A program made the translations under genes and the position numbers. From Chrysoporthe austroafricana (Eukaryota > Ascomycota > Sordariomycetes > Diaporthales > Cryphonectriaceae), in the NCBI GenBank assembly GCA_001051155.2, contig JYIP02000006.1, positions 2,604,001 through 2,668,000 on the forward strand: a stretch of DNA of 64,000 bases. Reading direction: 5' to 3'. This document shows positions 46,134 to 57,667 of this stretch, piece after piece. The notes beneath the pieces were generated by a model. It made no database searches. It was not told the DNA's origin and saw nothing but the letters and a program-made list of their open reading frames with translations. Numbering within the stretch: position 1 is the first letter of the stretch; each line of letters starts with the position of its first letter.

Positions 46134-46763
46134 TCAGATAACCTTGATGAAAATCCCCTCCACTGTTGATTCATACGAGGTGAACGTATAGTAAACTAAG
46201 GTATTCCTCCAGTAAGCTGATGGACGTAGGCCGTCAACTATTTCATAACTGATTTTCAACGAGCCTGCACGTCCAACAAATACGTATACAGTTCCAAGGT
46301 TGCCTTGGGCATGATATGTTGTTGAGCTGACATACCAAACAACGAGTGCCATCGCCGCCAGAGGTAGACCAGTCGTCCAAAACTCCCAGCTGCAGAAGCT
46401 CCACAGGTCGGTGATAGCAGCAAAACTTGCGTCCACACTAGCCAAGGTAAACGTTCTTGACCTTAACATATATCAGAGAAACTGCGTGTAGGCGAACCCG
46501 GCTGCTGCTGTCAAGAAAGTTTTCACCAGAAATGCAAACCCAGTGCTAATTCGATTGTACCACTGCTGCTGCTCGTTGCTTCGGACTACTTGTTGATCCA
46601 CTTGAGAGTAGAACACATGGTGAGCAACGGCGGTGATCGTCCCGAGCAAGAGTCCCCCAGTCATGAGAAATGGAATTGATGTGATGAGGTGACAGGCTTT
46701 GAGACTCTTTATGGTGGAGGTGTGCGGCAAGAGGCGATGATAGATGCAACACTCCGCAGTCAA
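46134..46763 (-). pseudogene. Truncated fungal polytopic membrane protein with in-frame TGA
   Basis: Two halves lie in one reading frame, split by a TGA at 46473-46475. The first half carries membrane helices (FLMTGGLLLGTITAVAHHVF) and QQQWYNRISTGFAFLVKTFL, then AYTQFL, then TGA. After it the frame continues with RSRTFTLASVDASFAAITDL and another helix (LPLAAMALVVWYVSSTTY). From memory, the related fungal membrane proteins have Trp where the stop sits (TQ-x-LW), so TGG to TGA is likely; that is a G-to-A change as in RIP or ordinary mutation. No GT-AG pair removes the stop. The frame ends about 210 codons in, far short of the several hundred residues usual for this group, and lacks the rest of the ectodomain. 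I therefore call it a pseudogene; an undetected intron is the alternative. Confidence 0.6.
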
Positions 46764-47148
46764 CTAGAATTTGGTGTAGGCGAGGAGCATCACTCTAGCT
46801 GTGACCAGAGGGACATGCGTCCTGCGTTTTCCGCATGGCAGACAATTCCATACATCCCTAGAGGAACGAGCCGTGATGCAATAATGTACAGACAAGCTGC
46901 TCACAATATTTACACAGAAGCATGCCCGGCCCATGAGTGTCCCAGATGCTGGTAATTAAATACATATGTCACAAAAGCAGCAAGCCTATCAACGCCACCC
47001 CAAGGTATCTCCCAGTCTATCCCTTAACCGGTCGTGATGGTTCGTGACGCACCGCTCTGTATGCGCTCTCTGAAAACACTCCATTTTTTTTGATTACCTC
47101 TTCAAGGCAGCCCAGAACTGTCTGCCATGGTGAATGGGCTTCTCGTCC
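46764..47148. other. Intergenic, nothing recognised
   Basis: 385 bp between the pseudogene and the 3' end of SEC59; no feature seen. Confidence 0.5.
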
Positions 47149-50083
47149 TCACAGCCCCGTGGACTTCACGCAAGTCCACAATACCACCGGCACCACCACA
47201 TTATCATTCCCGCCCGTGAGGACCGCCTCAGTCAGACTTGATAAAGAGGCGCAGAAGCCCGTCTTGAGCAGGACCGAGGGCCACTCCCACTCCTTGAGAC
47301 CAATCAGTATCGCGTCGAAGCCTTGTTGTGGTGTCGCCTGGAATTGAGATGGGGAGCCGCCAGAGCCGGTGGTAGGCCATCCGCCCATCTTCAGCCAGAT
47401 GTTGGCGGCCATGAGGCCCACGAGAACGGCCATCGCAAACGCCACGCTGCCCTCCAGACTCTTCCCGCCCATCCAGCACCACTTGTGTTTCCCCCAGCGG
47501 CGTCCAATCAGCGAGGCCGCCGCATCGCCCAGACCGACGCACACGACTCCTGCGACCATGCTCAGCTCACGGGTCGGTGTCTCCCAACCACGCATGTTAC
47601 CGGCCCCACTCCGAGGGAGCGACGCCAGACTGAGCCAGAGCGGGATGGCGCAGCCGATCAATAGGAAGATGTGTGAGATGACCACGGGGCCCTGGTGATC
47701 TCTGCCATCCGTGTACGGTTGCAGGAAATCCCTTATAGGTTTGGAAAGTGGCGGAAGTTGGCTCGCACGGAGGAGGTCCAGCAGTAGAAATATGGCCAGG
47801 ACAATGGCGAGAGCCAGGGCGCACCAGGTCGGGTCGATGAAAGTCGCGGGGAGGAACATGGTCACCATCATGAAGTGGAAGATCTTGCGGCGAGTGTCGA
47901 CCTCGTAGTATGGAGAGAGCCTGAACACCACGGCCAACCCCGTGACGATGACTGTAACCCACCAAGCGGCCAGGAACAGCCTCATGTTGGCCTCTCCTAT
48001 CGAAGCATGGCGAAGGTGCTCAACCCAGCCCAGATGACAGGACTCGTCGTCCCCACTCGGGAGGTCTGGAAGGGCGAATGCCCAGTCCAACCATGTCGAC
48101 ATGACCACCTTCATTCTGAACCAGTGTATATCGCCAAGGATGTAGCCCACAGCCCAGCCAATAGGATAATGCCCACCTGTGGCGTAATGTCGGACGTAGA
48201 ACCCGATTGGAAGAAGGACAACGGCGACGATGCTCACGTACGCCCATGCAGCGTAGAGCACCTTTCTTCTGTCCGCTTCTTCCGGAGACAGACCGTAGAA
48301 GAACCGCACGGAGGATGATGCACGCCTCTTTTGTCGTCCCGAAGGCGTATGCGTCTTGGTTGACTTCATCATAGTCTCCGCGAAAGGCAAAGTACGCCGT
48401 CGAGAGTGCAGGTAAAAGCTTTCCGGCTCCTCGAGATCAACATGCTCCTCATCCGCGGGCTTGCCGGAGCTCGTCTGGGTTTTCCGCAAAGGCTTGCCAT
48501 CATACTGCCCATCCAGGTGGGACGATATTGATCTTCGATGGGATGAACGTATCTTCTGAGTGTCTTCTTCGTCAGTAGTGAAGCCAGACACTGCAGCGGA
48601 ACCCTCCGTCTCAGAATCCATGTGTTTCCTCGTCCTTTCCCATGGTCTCCATGGAAAACGCTTCAGGCCACCAACGAGCCGGCCAAGGGCGGTGTCGAGA
48701 ATCCATGGCCCGCATGGGACAAGTCTCAGACCAGCAGCTAGCCAGCCCAGGATGGTCATGGAAATCGACGGTTGGCTTGAAGCTGCATTTCGCCTGAGTC
48801 GCCACTTTGGGACCCTTGCCAGATTAATGCTCCAAACGATGACGGGCGCGCAAAAGCTGAGCACGCCAAGCCCCCCTATCCACAAGATCGACTGCAGGAT
48901 CACAGCCTGCGGTGATCTGGACAGTATGAGAAGGTTAATTAGAGAGATCGAGAGTAATTCAAGCTCAGCCGTGAGGAGGCTGCTGGTTGTTAGATGATAG
49001 AGGACTGAAGAGAGGCTCCGGTGCAGAGGATAGAGAACGACCAGATCCTGCGGAGAGATTGGAGACATGTCCAACCAGTTTATTTGCTCTGGCGTGGCCA
49101 CTGGAAAAGAAACGTGATTGAATGCCAAAGGCAAGCACGTTAGCAGCCAGTGTACAGGGTTGATGTCTTCAAAAGCATCGGTAGTGGGAACGAGACGTCG
49201 GGGAACGGATGCGATGCCGAGCATGAGATTCGGTAGAATGGCGTCCTTCAAGTTTGCGGATGTGAGGAAGGCCACAAGTATCGGCAGCAGCTGAGGATAT
49301 AGCGCAGGCGCTGGGTCGAAGGACGGTGGGACCGAAAGTGGTATCTTGCTCTTCAGAGGCTCACCCCTTCTGTAAGCCCACGCTACGACCCGCAGAGGGT
49401 AGAGCAACAGCAGCGTTACGAAAAGTCCGCCCTGGAGTATCAATCCTGGCTAGGTCTCAGTACACGTGCGAAGCGAGGTGTTCTGCGCAAAACTCACCGT
49501 TTTTCCATGACGCGACGAACGGCTTCACGACCGGGTTGCGAAACACTGTCCATGCCAGAACGCCCAAGATCGCAACCTCCGTGCCTCTTCTGATCAACTC
49601 CCTGTTTCGTCTCAATCTCTTCGCCTGGCGCCTCTTCTCGATTTCTTCTTTCTTGCCCTTGGGGCGCGACAAGATGCCGTCGGCATCACCATCGCCGATT
49701 GTCGGCGTCAGTAGTGGTGTGCCTGAGCCAGAGAGCGCCTCATGTCGACCGCGAAGTCCCTTGTGGAGTTTTGCCTTGGGCGCGGGCAGCTTCTTGACGA
49801 AAATCTCATCGTCGGCCTCGGTGCCGCTGTCGGTCGCGGGTGTCGAGTCTTTCGTGAAGCCCGGCGTGGGCAGGAGCTGGTCGCGAACATCTTGGGGCCT
49901 GTGAGTGGGAATAGTGCTCGCCCTTGTCACGACGCGATCCGAGGGATCCAGCAGCTCCCACTTCTGTCGGTGGTACGGATGCGGCGATCGCGACAGCTCA
50001 CGCAAGATCTCACTGTCTTTCTGGTTGTCCTGCTGGCTGTCACTGGCCTCAGCAGGGCCGGGGGGTTTGAGGGTTTCGGGCAT
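47149..50083 (-). CDS. SEC59: Dolichol kinase, 2 exons
   Basis: Model: complement(47149..49445, 49498..50083), 960 aa, with a 52-nt intron ending AGCCAG. The first about 170 residues are hydrophilic and disordered. Many membrane helices follow, with a second hydrophilic loop (about residues 430-570) rich in Ser/Arg. The C-terminal third carries the kinase signature: DTRRKIFHFMMVTMFLP, VCVGLGDAAASLIGRRWGKHKW, and GGKSLEGSVAFAM. Its end matches the family: SSLTEAVLTGGNDNVVVPVVLW. The enzyme uses CTP to phosphorylate dolichol in the ER, giving dolichyl phosphate for N-glycosylation, GPI anchors and O-mannosylation. The long N-terminal part is usual for filamentous fungi and makes the protein longer than yeast Sec59. 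Confidence 0.93.
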
Positions 50084-50448
50084 AACGTGATACCCAACTG
50101 CGAGCTGCGAAGCCCATAAGGCTCAGAGCTGGAGGCTGCGGCGAGGGGGTCGGGTCGATCTGAGCGCGTTCGTGGGGGGCTGTCGCTCTCAAGATGGGTA
50201 TCTGAGGATCACAAGTGTTCCCATGGTGCGAGGCCGGACTGTTCGTGAGCGTAGGACGTTCTGGTGCTGAGACCTCGAAAGATTGCGAATGGGTGGAGCG
50301 CTCTTCACATGCAATCTGGCACAAAGGGATTCAACAAAATGCCTGATCGAGGTTACGTTCCGCTCGAAGCCACAGCTATCCCTGCCCATTAGCCCTGTGA
50401 GGGAAGCAGCAGGCGCTAATTTAGCGTGTCCTGTGGTGTTCTGTGGCG

Positions 50449-50456
50449 TATCGATA
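50449..50456. promoter_or_regulatory. TATCGATA element upstream of SEC59
   Basis: GTATCGATAAGG, core at 50449-50456, about 366 bp upstream of the SEC59 ATG. It shares TATCGATAAG with the RFC4 promoter palindrome. Confidence 0.4.
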
Positions 50457-53065
50457 AGGCATGAGGCTGGACTTTCAGGAGACATTGGCTCGCAAAGTCC
50501 TTTGTAATTGACTTTCAAGGTAGGGAGGGGGTTTGTGCCACCATCTACAGATCATGACTCTGGCAGAGCCCCGCTGTTGGTCCTGTCTGGAGATATTGTC
50601 TTGGGTTCAGACATTGAAGTACCATGAAGGTTTGCAGATCACCGTGTGTCTGTCCTCCTGGCATTCCGACTCGGTGGTACGGTGGACCCCTAAGGCGTGT
50701 TGAGCGCCCACGATCCACCGGGTCCAAAGGAATGCCGAGTTCGGGCCATCGTGCCGAGGCACGCGAGGATACCCAGTAAAGTTGTCTGGTGCAGCCGGAG
50801 TCGTTCGCGGCGTACAAATGCATGCCGATATGCTTCTGAGGCTGTACCGACGCGCATACTAGTAAGTAGATAGTACTGAGTAGATCATGTTGCCAAAAAT
50901 AGTTGCTCGCGGCTAGCCGCTTGACCGCCATCATGGGCCAGCAGCAGAGCCTCACGCTTGTGAACTCCACACAACACCGGCGCAGAGGGAGCAGCCGGCG
51001 CGCGCAAGGCTAAGCTCCAAGTGAGGCGCTCGTGGGCGCCGCCCCAGTTTACGTGTGGTTCCAAGGGATACGAGCAGCAACTGAAGACTAGAGCGAGGCT
51101 GTGACGTCGCCCAGCTGCCCGGGTGGGGATCCACCGCGCTGTGACGAACGCTGGCAGGGATGAAACCTTGAGGCAGTGGTCCCAGTGAAGATCTGCGGGA
51201 ATAGGGTACTGGGCAATTTGAGAACCCTCTCGAACCTCTGGACAATGCCGCAGTCCACTGAGACAGGGTTAGCCGCGCCTGGTGCCGGAGAGCTGTCATA
51301 CCCAGCACTGTGGGTGCGTGGCTGTCCTCGGCAGAATTCCAGCCTCATGACGTATCGGCGGTGACCTCATTCTCTTCGACCGGAAGGCGTCCATGCTCTC
51401 ACCAGTGAGCCCAAGATGCTGAGACCTCTCGCTGCCTTCATACAATCGTCATGATGATGAAGGACGCGCCTCTCGAGACTCTCGACCCAAAAAAATATTT
51501 TGTTGGCTATCTAGTCGAGCTTGGTGCGGCGAGCTGCCCGGCAGATACGGATGCGGATTGATCGGATTGTTTTAGTTCGTGCAGAAGCGTGAGATGCCAG
51601 ATCATCCCCGGCCAGCAGGCTGCAGGCGGGATAGGCTGAGGCCGACGGGGTTGGTGAATACGAGCCACCCTTTGAAACGGCCTGTGAGGCTAGTGCAGCT
51701 CCGTAGAGGGCGTCGGAGCTCCTGTAGAGCTCTCCACGCTGCCTACCCGCCGTGCCCGCCGCTGCTCGGCTTCTCCCAGGGGCTTTTCCGGAGATCGTCA
51801 GGTCGAGAGGAGCTCGTCGGCCGGTCGATCGACCCACTGCTGCTGGCCTCCACGCGTCACGACGCTATTGGGAATACGAGGCGCATCGACGGATTTTGCT
51901 CTGACTGACAGGCAAGAGGCCTGCCTGCTAGACTCCGTCGCACAAATGTCTATTTGTGTTTGTGCGTGTATGGTAAGTAGGTAGGCACGTGGTAGGTGAG
52001 GTGGTAAGTAAGGAGGAGCAGGAGGTGGACAAAGAGGAGGAGGGAGGCGCCAGGGTGGTGATCCGTACAGGGTCGCAATCGTATCCCTGCCTGCTGCGTA
52101 TCCAGTACGTCCGTACCAAGAAGGTATACCCAGTAGACGAGGAGCAGGGGTGCTATGCAGAGTTGTTTGTCTGCAGAAACCTGCACCGAAAAAGCGCAGC
52201 ACGCATGCGAACGCCATTGACATGCGGATGACTGCTGCCCTCTCTCGCCGGTGAGGAAGAGCCCTGGGCGGCCTGGTGGCCCGACCCAGCAGATGAACAC
52301 CTGCAATCTCGTCTACTTAGTACTATGGCAAACACCGGGTACCCCGTGGACCTTGGCAGCAGCGCTGTCTCGGGAATATCCCGACGGCCCCAACACCAAT
52401 CAGTACTGGAGCGCTCAGCACGTCGGTAACCCAGCAGGCCGCTATCTGCAGAGGGCCAAGGCCCCTGGTCTCAAGCTGAATGAAAAGCGGCGAAGGGGCG
52501 AGGGGATAAGCATCTGGCAAAAGCTTGGCACCCGCCTGCTGTGGCGCCAGGCACCCAGAGCCCTCCTCCGCCCAGTACTGGGTGCGTCCGTACTGGGTAC
52601 AGCGTCTTGCTTGCGACGAGCCTGGTTCGTATCGACCACGGCTTACATCCCCCCCGTACCGGTCTCTTTATATGCACGTAGATCCTCTCGACGCCCTCCT
52701 AATAGACGTCCCTCCCCTCCCTCGTCCGCCGTCTCCTGCCTCGCACCGCGCTGTAAGCTCGCTGCAGCCCGCCCACATCCTTTCCCGTCGCCACTCCTCT
52801 GTTGCATCGTATTTTTACAACCGAGGACGCCGCGTGTCTACTGCTCGAAGCGGACCTAGCACCGGCCTTGTTGCTCCGGCCAGGTCTGATACCAGCGTTG
52901 ACATATTCCCACCCGCTCTAGGAAGGACGAGCCGTGGCCTTGGAACTTAGTGTGAGGAGCTGCCCAACTCTAAGTATACCGCCCTTGCTTTCACATCTCA
53001 GCCGGCCAGAAACAGGAACAGGAGCCCCCTTCTACGTGGCCCCATCCCCCCCTCGCCGACCAGGA

Positions 53066-53113
53066 GCTGCTGCTGCTGCTGCTGCTGCTGCTGGCTGCTG
53101 CTGGCTGCTGCTA
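53066..53113 (+). repeat. (CTG)n microsatellite, interrupted
   Basis: Eight to nine consecutive GCT/CTG units, then interrupted GGCTGCTGCT repeats, in the leader region about 450 bp upstream of the Ser/Thr-rich gene. Open on both strands, but no coding role seen. Confidence 0.8.
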
Positions 53114-53559
53114 GCTTGCCCTCTTTCTCGACCAGCATCCCTGCGCCCTGTGCCTTGGAACCGGAATCCGGAGCTCTTGCGCAGTCACTCAGGTCTCAGC
53201 CGCCGTCACACTATCGCGCTGCCATTTTGGGACCAGTGATCGCCCCATACCAACACAGCTAACTTCACTCGCGGCACACTACTTACGGAGTACGGGACCC
53301 AGCGCCATGCAGCTCTAAACGCCAAGATAGGCCGATTGCTGATCGTTGACCGGGTCCTCGTTCGAAGCTTGCGAAGCTCGCCCCATCGCTGGTGGCAGAG
53401 GTTGCCTCCGGTCCCACTCACGGCACTGCCCTTCCGCGCGTGTGCACAACGGGCGCTTGCTCTGCTGTCCTGTCGATCCCAACGGGCTAGAAACTCCCTT
53501 GCTTGTCTCGTTCTACTCTCACATACAACCTGCCGCTCCCCCACGCCGCCGCCGCCATC

Positions 53560-55045
53560 ATGGCTCCCTCGACTCTTCTTCCCGCCAGAGATGTCGAGGC
53601 TCTCGGGGCAGAACCACTGTCAACGGCCGACCAGGAGAAGCAGCTTCTGAGGGAGAGGGACCAGCACTCGGACCAGGACCAGGACCAGGACCAGGATCAA
53701 GCTGTACCACAGACCGATCGGACGAGGCAACGACGAACCATGGCTTCCGGGCGGAGACTCCTGCTGGCACTGCTGGTGTGCTGCTTCATGACCCTGGGCC
53801 TCGCCTCGGCCAGATACCACCATATCCGAGGCTCATGTCATGACGAGGACGGCGGTGCCCAGCATGCCGCTGTCGATGCTCAGCCCTCCAGGCTGTCGTC
53901 GCTGCTCGGCGCCGGCGAGCTCCGCGGGCTTCTGGAGAGATTCGCCCCCGGCGCTAGAAGCCACCTCGGCAAGCGTCAGGATGGCAATGCCACCGCCACC
54001 ACGACAAGTCTCACGACATCCGCAACGACAGTCCTGTCCTCGTCGACGGCGGCGACGGTCACCGTCAGCAGCTCCTCTGAGCCCGCCTCGTCGAGCACCG
54101 CCGTCGACACCACAACCTCCGCGGCGCAGACCACGCCGACGAGCACCGCTGTCCAGACGACGGTGCAGACGACAACCCAGACCGCGACAGCCCAGGCGAC
54201 CACCACTACTGCTACCTCCACTCCCTCAGAAACAAGTGCTGCTTCTTCTGGTACGTCGTCCACTGTATCCGCTTCTACTACATCTGTTGCCCCTACCACA
54301 ACAACCGAGACATCGTCAGTCGTTGTGAGCGGCACTACAACTTCCTCTGCTTCTGCTTCTTCTGCAAGTCAGTCTTCACCATCTTCATCTTTGACTACCA
54401 CTCTCACCTCCTCCACCGCTTCCTCCTCGTCCAGTACTGGGACGATCGTCACTGTCACAACGTCGACTACCCTTGGTATGTCGGTGTAATTTTGCGTATT
54501 GATATTGGATGGTCTTTCCTGCCCCCTTCACTCTGTTGAATTGCCATACTCCGGGTGGCGTCCTCTGTGACAGCCTCACCCAGGTTTGCGTAGCAGAAGA
54601 AGCCTAGTCTCCCTGTCGTACCCCTCCATAGGCGGTCACGGTTTTGGGACGGAAAGCGTGCTCGTCTCTTCATTTCATGACGTTTTCAGGTGATGAACAC
54701 TGGACAGGACTGACTATATTCACAGCCGCAACGAGCAGCAGCGAAGGTACGACCCTCTCGACCCAGTCCTCTGCGCAGACAACCCAAAGCGCAAGCGCTG
54801 GCCAGACCTCGAGCACATCACTCTCCTCGACCCTGGTCACCGCCACTTTCACGTCGACCCTTCCGGGCGGCGGCGTCTCCGTCGTCACCAGGACCTCTTA
54901 TTCCTATGTCAACGCTGCGGCGGCGACAGGGACGTCGACTACTCCCGGGGCTAGCCTTCAGACCGACGGTGCGGCTCGGGACGGGCTGCTGGCGCCGGGC
55001 CTTGCTGTGGCCGGCGCCGGTTTCTGGCTGCTGCAGTACCTGTGA
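53560..55045 (+). CDS. Ser/Thr-rich GPI-type cell-surface protein, 2 exons
   Basis: Model: join(53560..54475, 54726..55045), 411 aa. The donor is GTATGT. I prefer the CACAG acceptor at 54725; TTTTCAG at 54689 is also in frame and would add 12 residues. From the first ATG a 60-residue hydrophilic head with a DQ repeat precedes a strong hydrophobic stretch (LLLALLVCCFMTLGLASA). Starting at M61 (53740), that stretch becomes a standard signal peptide, so there may be two start sites or the later one may be right. The mature part is mostly Ser, Thr and Ala, likely O-mannosylated. A short C-terminal hydrophobic tail (LLAPGLAVAGAGFWLLQYL) fits a GPI signal. The function is unknown, presumably wall-associated. 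Confidence 0.7.
53672..53700 (+). repeat. GACCAG hexanucleotide repeat coding Asp-Gln
   Basis: About five units of GACCAG/GATCAG encode (DQ)n in the head of the Ser/Thr-rich protein, upstream of its hydrophobic segment. Confidence 0.7.
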
Positions 55046-56017
55046 TAGCAGCGCACCATGACAACACGAGAAACATCCCCTCATCTCGAGCATTTCTTTG
55101 ACGCATTCCTTTACAAAACTTCTCAGCACGGCGCATCTGGGTACGGTGGTATTTTCGGTTTTTATCGTAACAACATAGAAGGATTTGCATATTCGGCATC
55201 ACCTGCATAGCGACTCGGAACAGCGGGATACGGCGGCAAACAGTATCGGACCACTCCTTATGATACCCAGATAGAACATGGATGTGCAGCACAAAAGTGG
55301 TGAGGTAGAGAACAGGACCATGTCTAAAACTTAGACCATAATGAATCAAATTGGTACCACTGGACAGCTGCGTTTCGCTGCGTGTGGCCACATACGTGCT
55401 TCTGTCGTTCCGGCCTGAGGAAGAACTACGTAGCCTAGCAGCAGTGGAGTTCCTAATGAACTAGAGAACGTCTGAATATTGATATCGAGCCTGTACTGAG
55501 TCGCATCACACTCTTTAACCAGCTATGTACCCTAAATTAAGCCCGCTGCACAGTGATAGGGCGAGAGTACCCCTCAGAAATCGCAGCAACCGACAGCAAG
55601 CGCAGATTGTACTTTGGCAGTCGTGCACCCAAGACAATGTGACTGTGGACTAAGCACCGGAGCACATCAAAAGGGTCCAGAATTCGAAAACAGACTGGGT
55701 ATATTTACTGAGTTAAGAAAACGCGCAAGACATCCCTCAAATCGTCAACCGCGCAGATAGGTTGTCATTTCTTGCGATGACTCGTAAAGGTCCTCCATAT
55801 GAGCTCCTGGGGGGAGGGTGTTCAGCCACCAGAGGGTGGACGAGGGAGTCACATCCTTAAGCCCGGAACAAAGGTGCAGTCGAGTGGGAGCTCTCGGGAC
55901 GTCCGGCTGCAGAGGATGCGTGGCTCCATTGCCTGAGGACTTGCCACCCAGAGGCGGATCCAGTTCGCCGCCAGCACCCCTTCCCCCAAGGGCCCTGTCC
56001 TAGGGCGGTGGCCTGCC
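55046..56017. other. Convergent 3' intergenic region
   Basis: About 970 bp between the Ser/Thr-rich gene and the FAM32A gene. It probably holds two 3' UTRs; nothing else seen. Confidence 0.5.
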
Positions 56018-56428
56018 TTAACCAGGTCCGATCTTGGGCATGTCATGGTGCTCGCTCAGCTTCGACAGGTACGAGTTCAGCTCCTCGACCCGCTCTTTAT
56101 GGGTCTTCAACAGGTCGGGTCTCGCGTTCCCCCTCTCGGACAGCTCCAGAAGCTTCTTCCTCTTCGCCTCCTCGAACCTCCGCTCTGCATCCGTCTTTCG
56201 GCTCTTAGACGGGCCCTCCTCGGCGGGCTCCCCCTCCTCCCTGTCGTCGACTGGGTCTTCCGGCTCCTTGCGTTTGGGGGAGGACGACGAAGAGGGCTCG
56301 CCGCCGGTCGATAGGTTCTTCTCGAGGTCGCTCTTGCCCGCCTTCTTCTTCTTGTGCTTCTTCACCTTGGCGCCTTTTATCCGGAGAGCGCCGCCTGCTG
56401 CAGCAGAGGTGTAGTCGTCGGAGGGCAT
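56018..56428 (-). CDS. FAM32A-like protein (DUF1754), spliceosome-associated
   Basis: Single exon, 136 aa from the ATG at 56428 (MPSDDYTS); the frame opens 42 nt earlier, but this start fits the family. Order: a short head with GGALRIKGAKVKKHKKKK, a Ser/Glu-rich linker, the conserved helical core TDAERRFEEAKRKK, then THKERVEELNSYLSKLSEHH and the family end DMPKIGPG. Human FAM32A is a metazoan step-II splicing factor, reaching the spliceosome active site. The fungal protein presumably has a related nuclear role, inferred from the family only. Confidence 0.88.
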   Translation of the reverse strand: MPSDDYTSAAAGGALRIKGAKVKKHKKKKAGKSDLEKNLSTGGEPSSSSSPKRKEPEDPVDDREEGEPAEEGPSKSRKTDAERRFEEAKRKKLLELSERGNARPDLLKTHKERVEELNSYLSKLSEHHDMPKIGPG

Positions 56429-57667
56429 CTTGAGAAGGCCGCGGCCGGTCGACGGCTCCAGCGGCGTCACAGCACCAGGGAGGCAGCGTGGCTGGGTGTC
56501 TCCGTATGGGATGATAGCCGGAACGGTGGGTTGAAGGTGAGGGGGGATGGAAGATAGAGGTCGACCGTCAGGAGCCGAAGAACACGGCCCAGCAGTCTGT
56601 ATCAGCGGCAGGCAGCAAGCCGCCGACCGAGCTTACTATGTACCTTGCTTACGTAACGAAGCCCCACAGTCCGCGGCCCTCCTACTTGAAAGCTTCGCGG
56701 GCGCCCGAAAATTTTGTCACTTTTCTCTTCTTCTCTTCTTCAGATCAAAAAGTATTCACGGAGATGCCACGACCGTCACCTCGTTATCTACAGTGCCGCG
56801 TTGCCATGTTTCTCTTCGGGAAACCCTCCGGAGATCAATCCTTTTATCCTCGATTAGGAAGTCTCGCACTCTGCACTCTGTGGGTGTGAGATGCCAATGA
56901 CGGGAGACATACGTACGCGGGGAGGGGGACCTCACGACTTGGCGGCGGGGGACGCCAGGTGCGCCTGCTCGATCGGAGCGTCTATCGTACCACGCGCGGT
57001 TGCTCGATCCTTCGACTGAAAATCGATCCGACGCGCTGCCCGTGGTTCTGCTGCATTCCAGCGCCTGGGCTCTGAGGCACGAGGATGTCTCAGGCCCACG
57101 CCGGCGCCTCATGCGTGGGCACCGATGTGGTCCGCGGCCCATGATGGATGTCTGCCCTGATGGTTCGCTCCCTTCTGGCTGGGTTGGTGACTGCCTGCTT
57201 TCCGCGAATAGGGCCCTCGGCCGCTCTGGCGTCGTGCAGCCTAGTAGCCCATAGGGCGACAGGGCGTCAGGGTGTCAGGGCGACGGGTTCTGGACTGCCT
57301 AGATAGTCCTGTGTGTTGCACTTTGCTTCCTGCAGGGAGGCAGGGAGGCCGTGGTGGCCTTGTGGCGCCCGATGGACGCGTTTTTCATGTCCACCACATT
57401 CCTCACCTGCATGTATGGGCTGCCTGCGAGCCGTCCTCCATGTGAGAGGATATAGGACCGTAGGAAGGCCAATGCCTTCCGGCCCTGAAGTACCTCGTGA
57501 TCGTCTCGTTTATTTGCAACCCATCGTTTCTATGTAGTCATTTGTTCTGTCGTAGTTGCCATGTCCCCCGCCCTCTGATCTTGCTCGCCGCGTCGAACTC
57601 AATCGTTTGCTTTTGTTATTTTGTTGGTTGGCCTTCTGCTTTCGCACCTCCTATAATATTAGACGCC
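56429..57667. other. Intergenic, nothing recognised
   Basis: About 1.24 kb upstream of both the FAM32A gene (minus) and the small surface-protein gene (plus). It contains short direct repeats of GGGCGACAGGGCGTCAGGGT type near 57250-57290; no gene recognised. Confidence 0.45.

Larger units (their letters stand above)
50084..53559. other. Long intergenic region, no gene recognised
   Basis: 3.5 kb. It begins with the SEC59 promoter (TATCGATA at 50449-50456) and ends with a pyrimidine-rich leader for the Ser/Thr-rich gene. It includes a CTG microsatellite at 53066-53113. No credible gene was seen in the middle; short frames are arginine/serine-rich. Confidence 0.45.
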
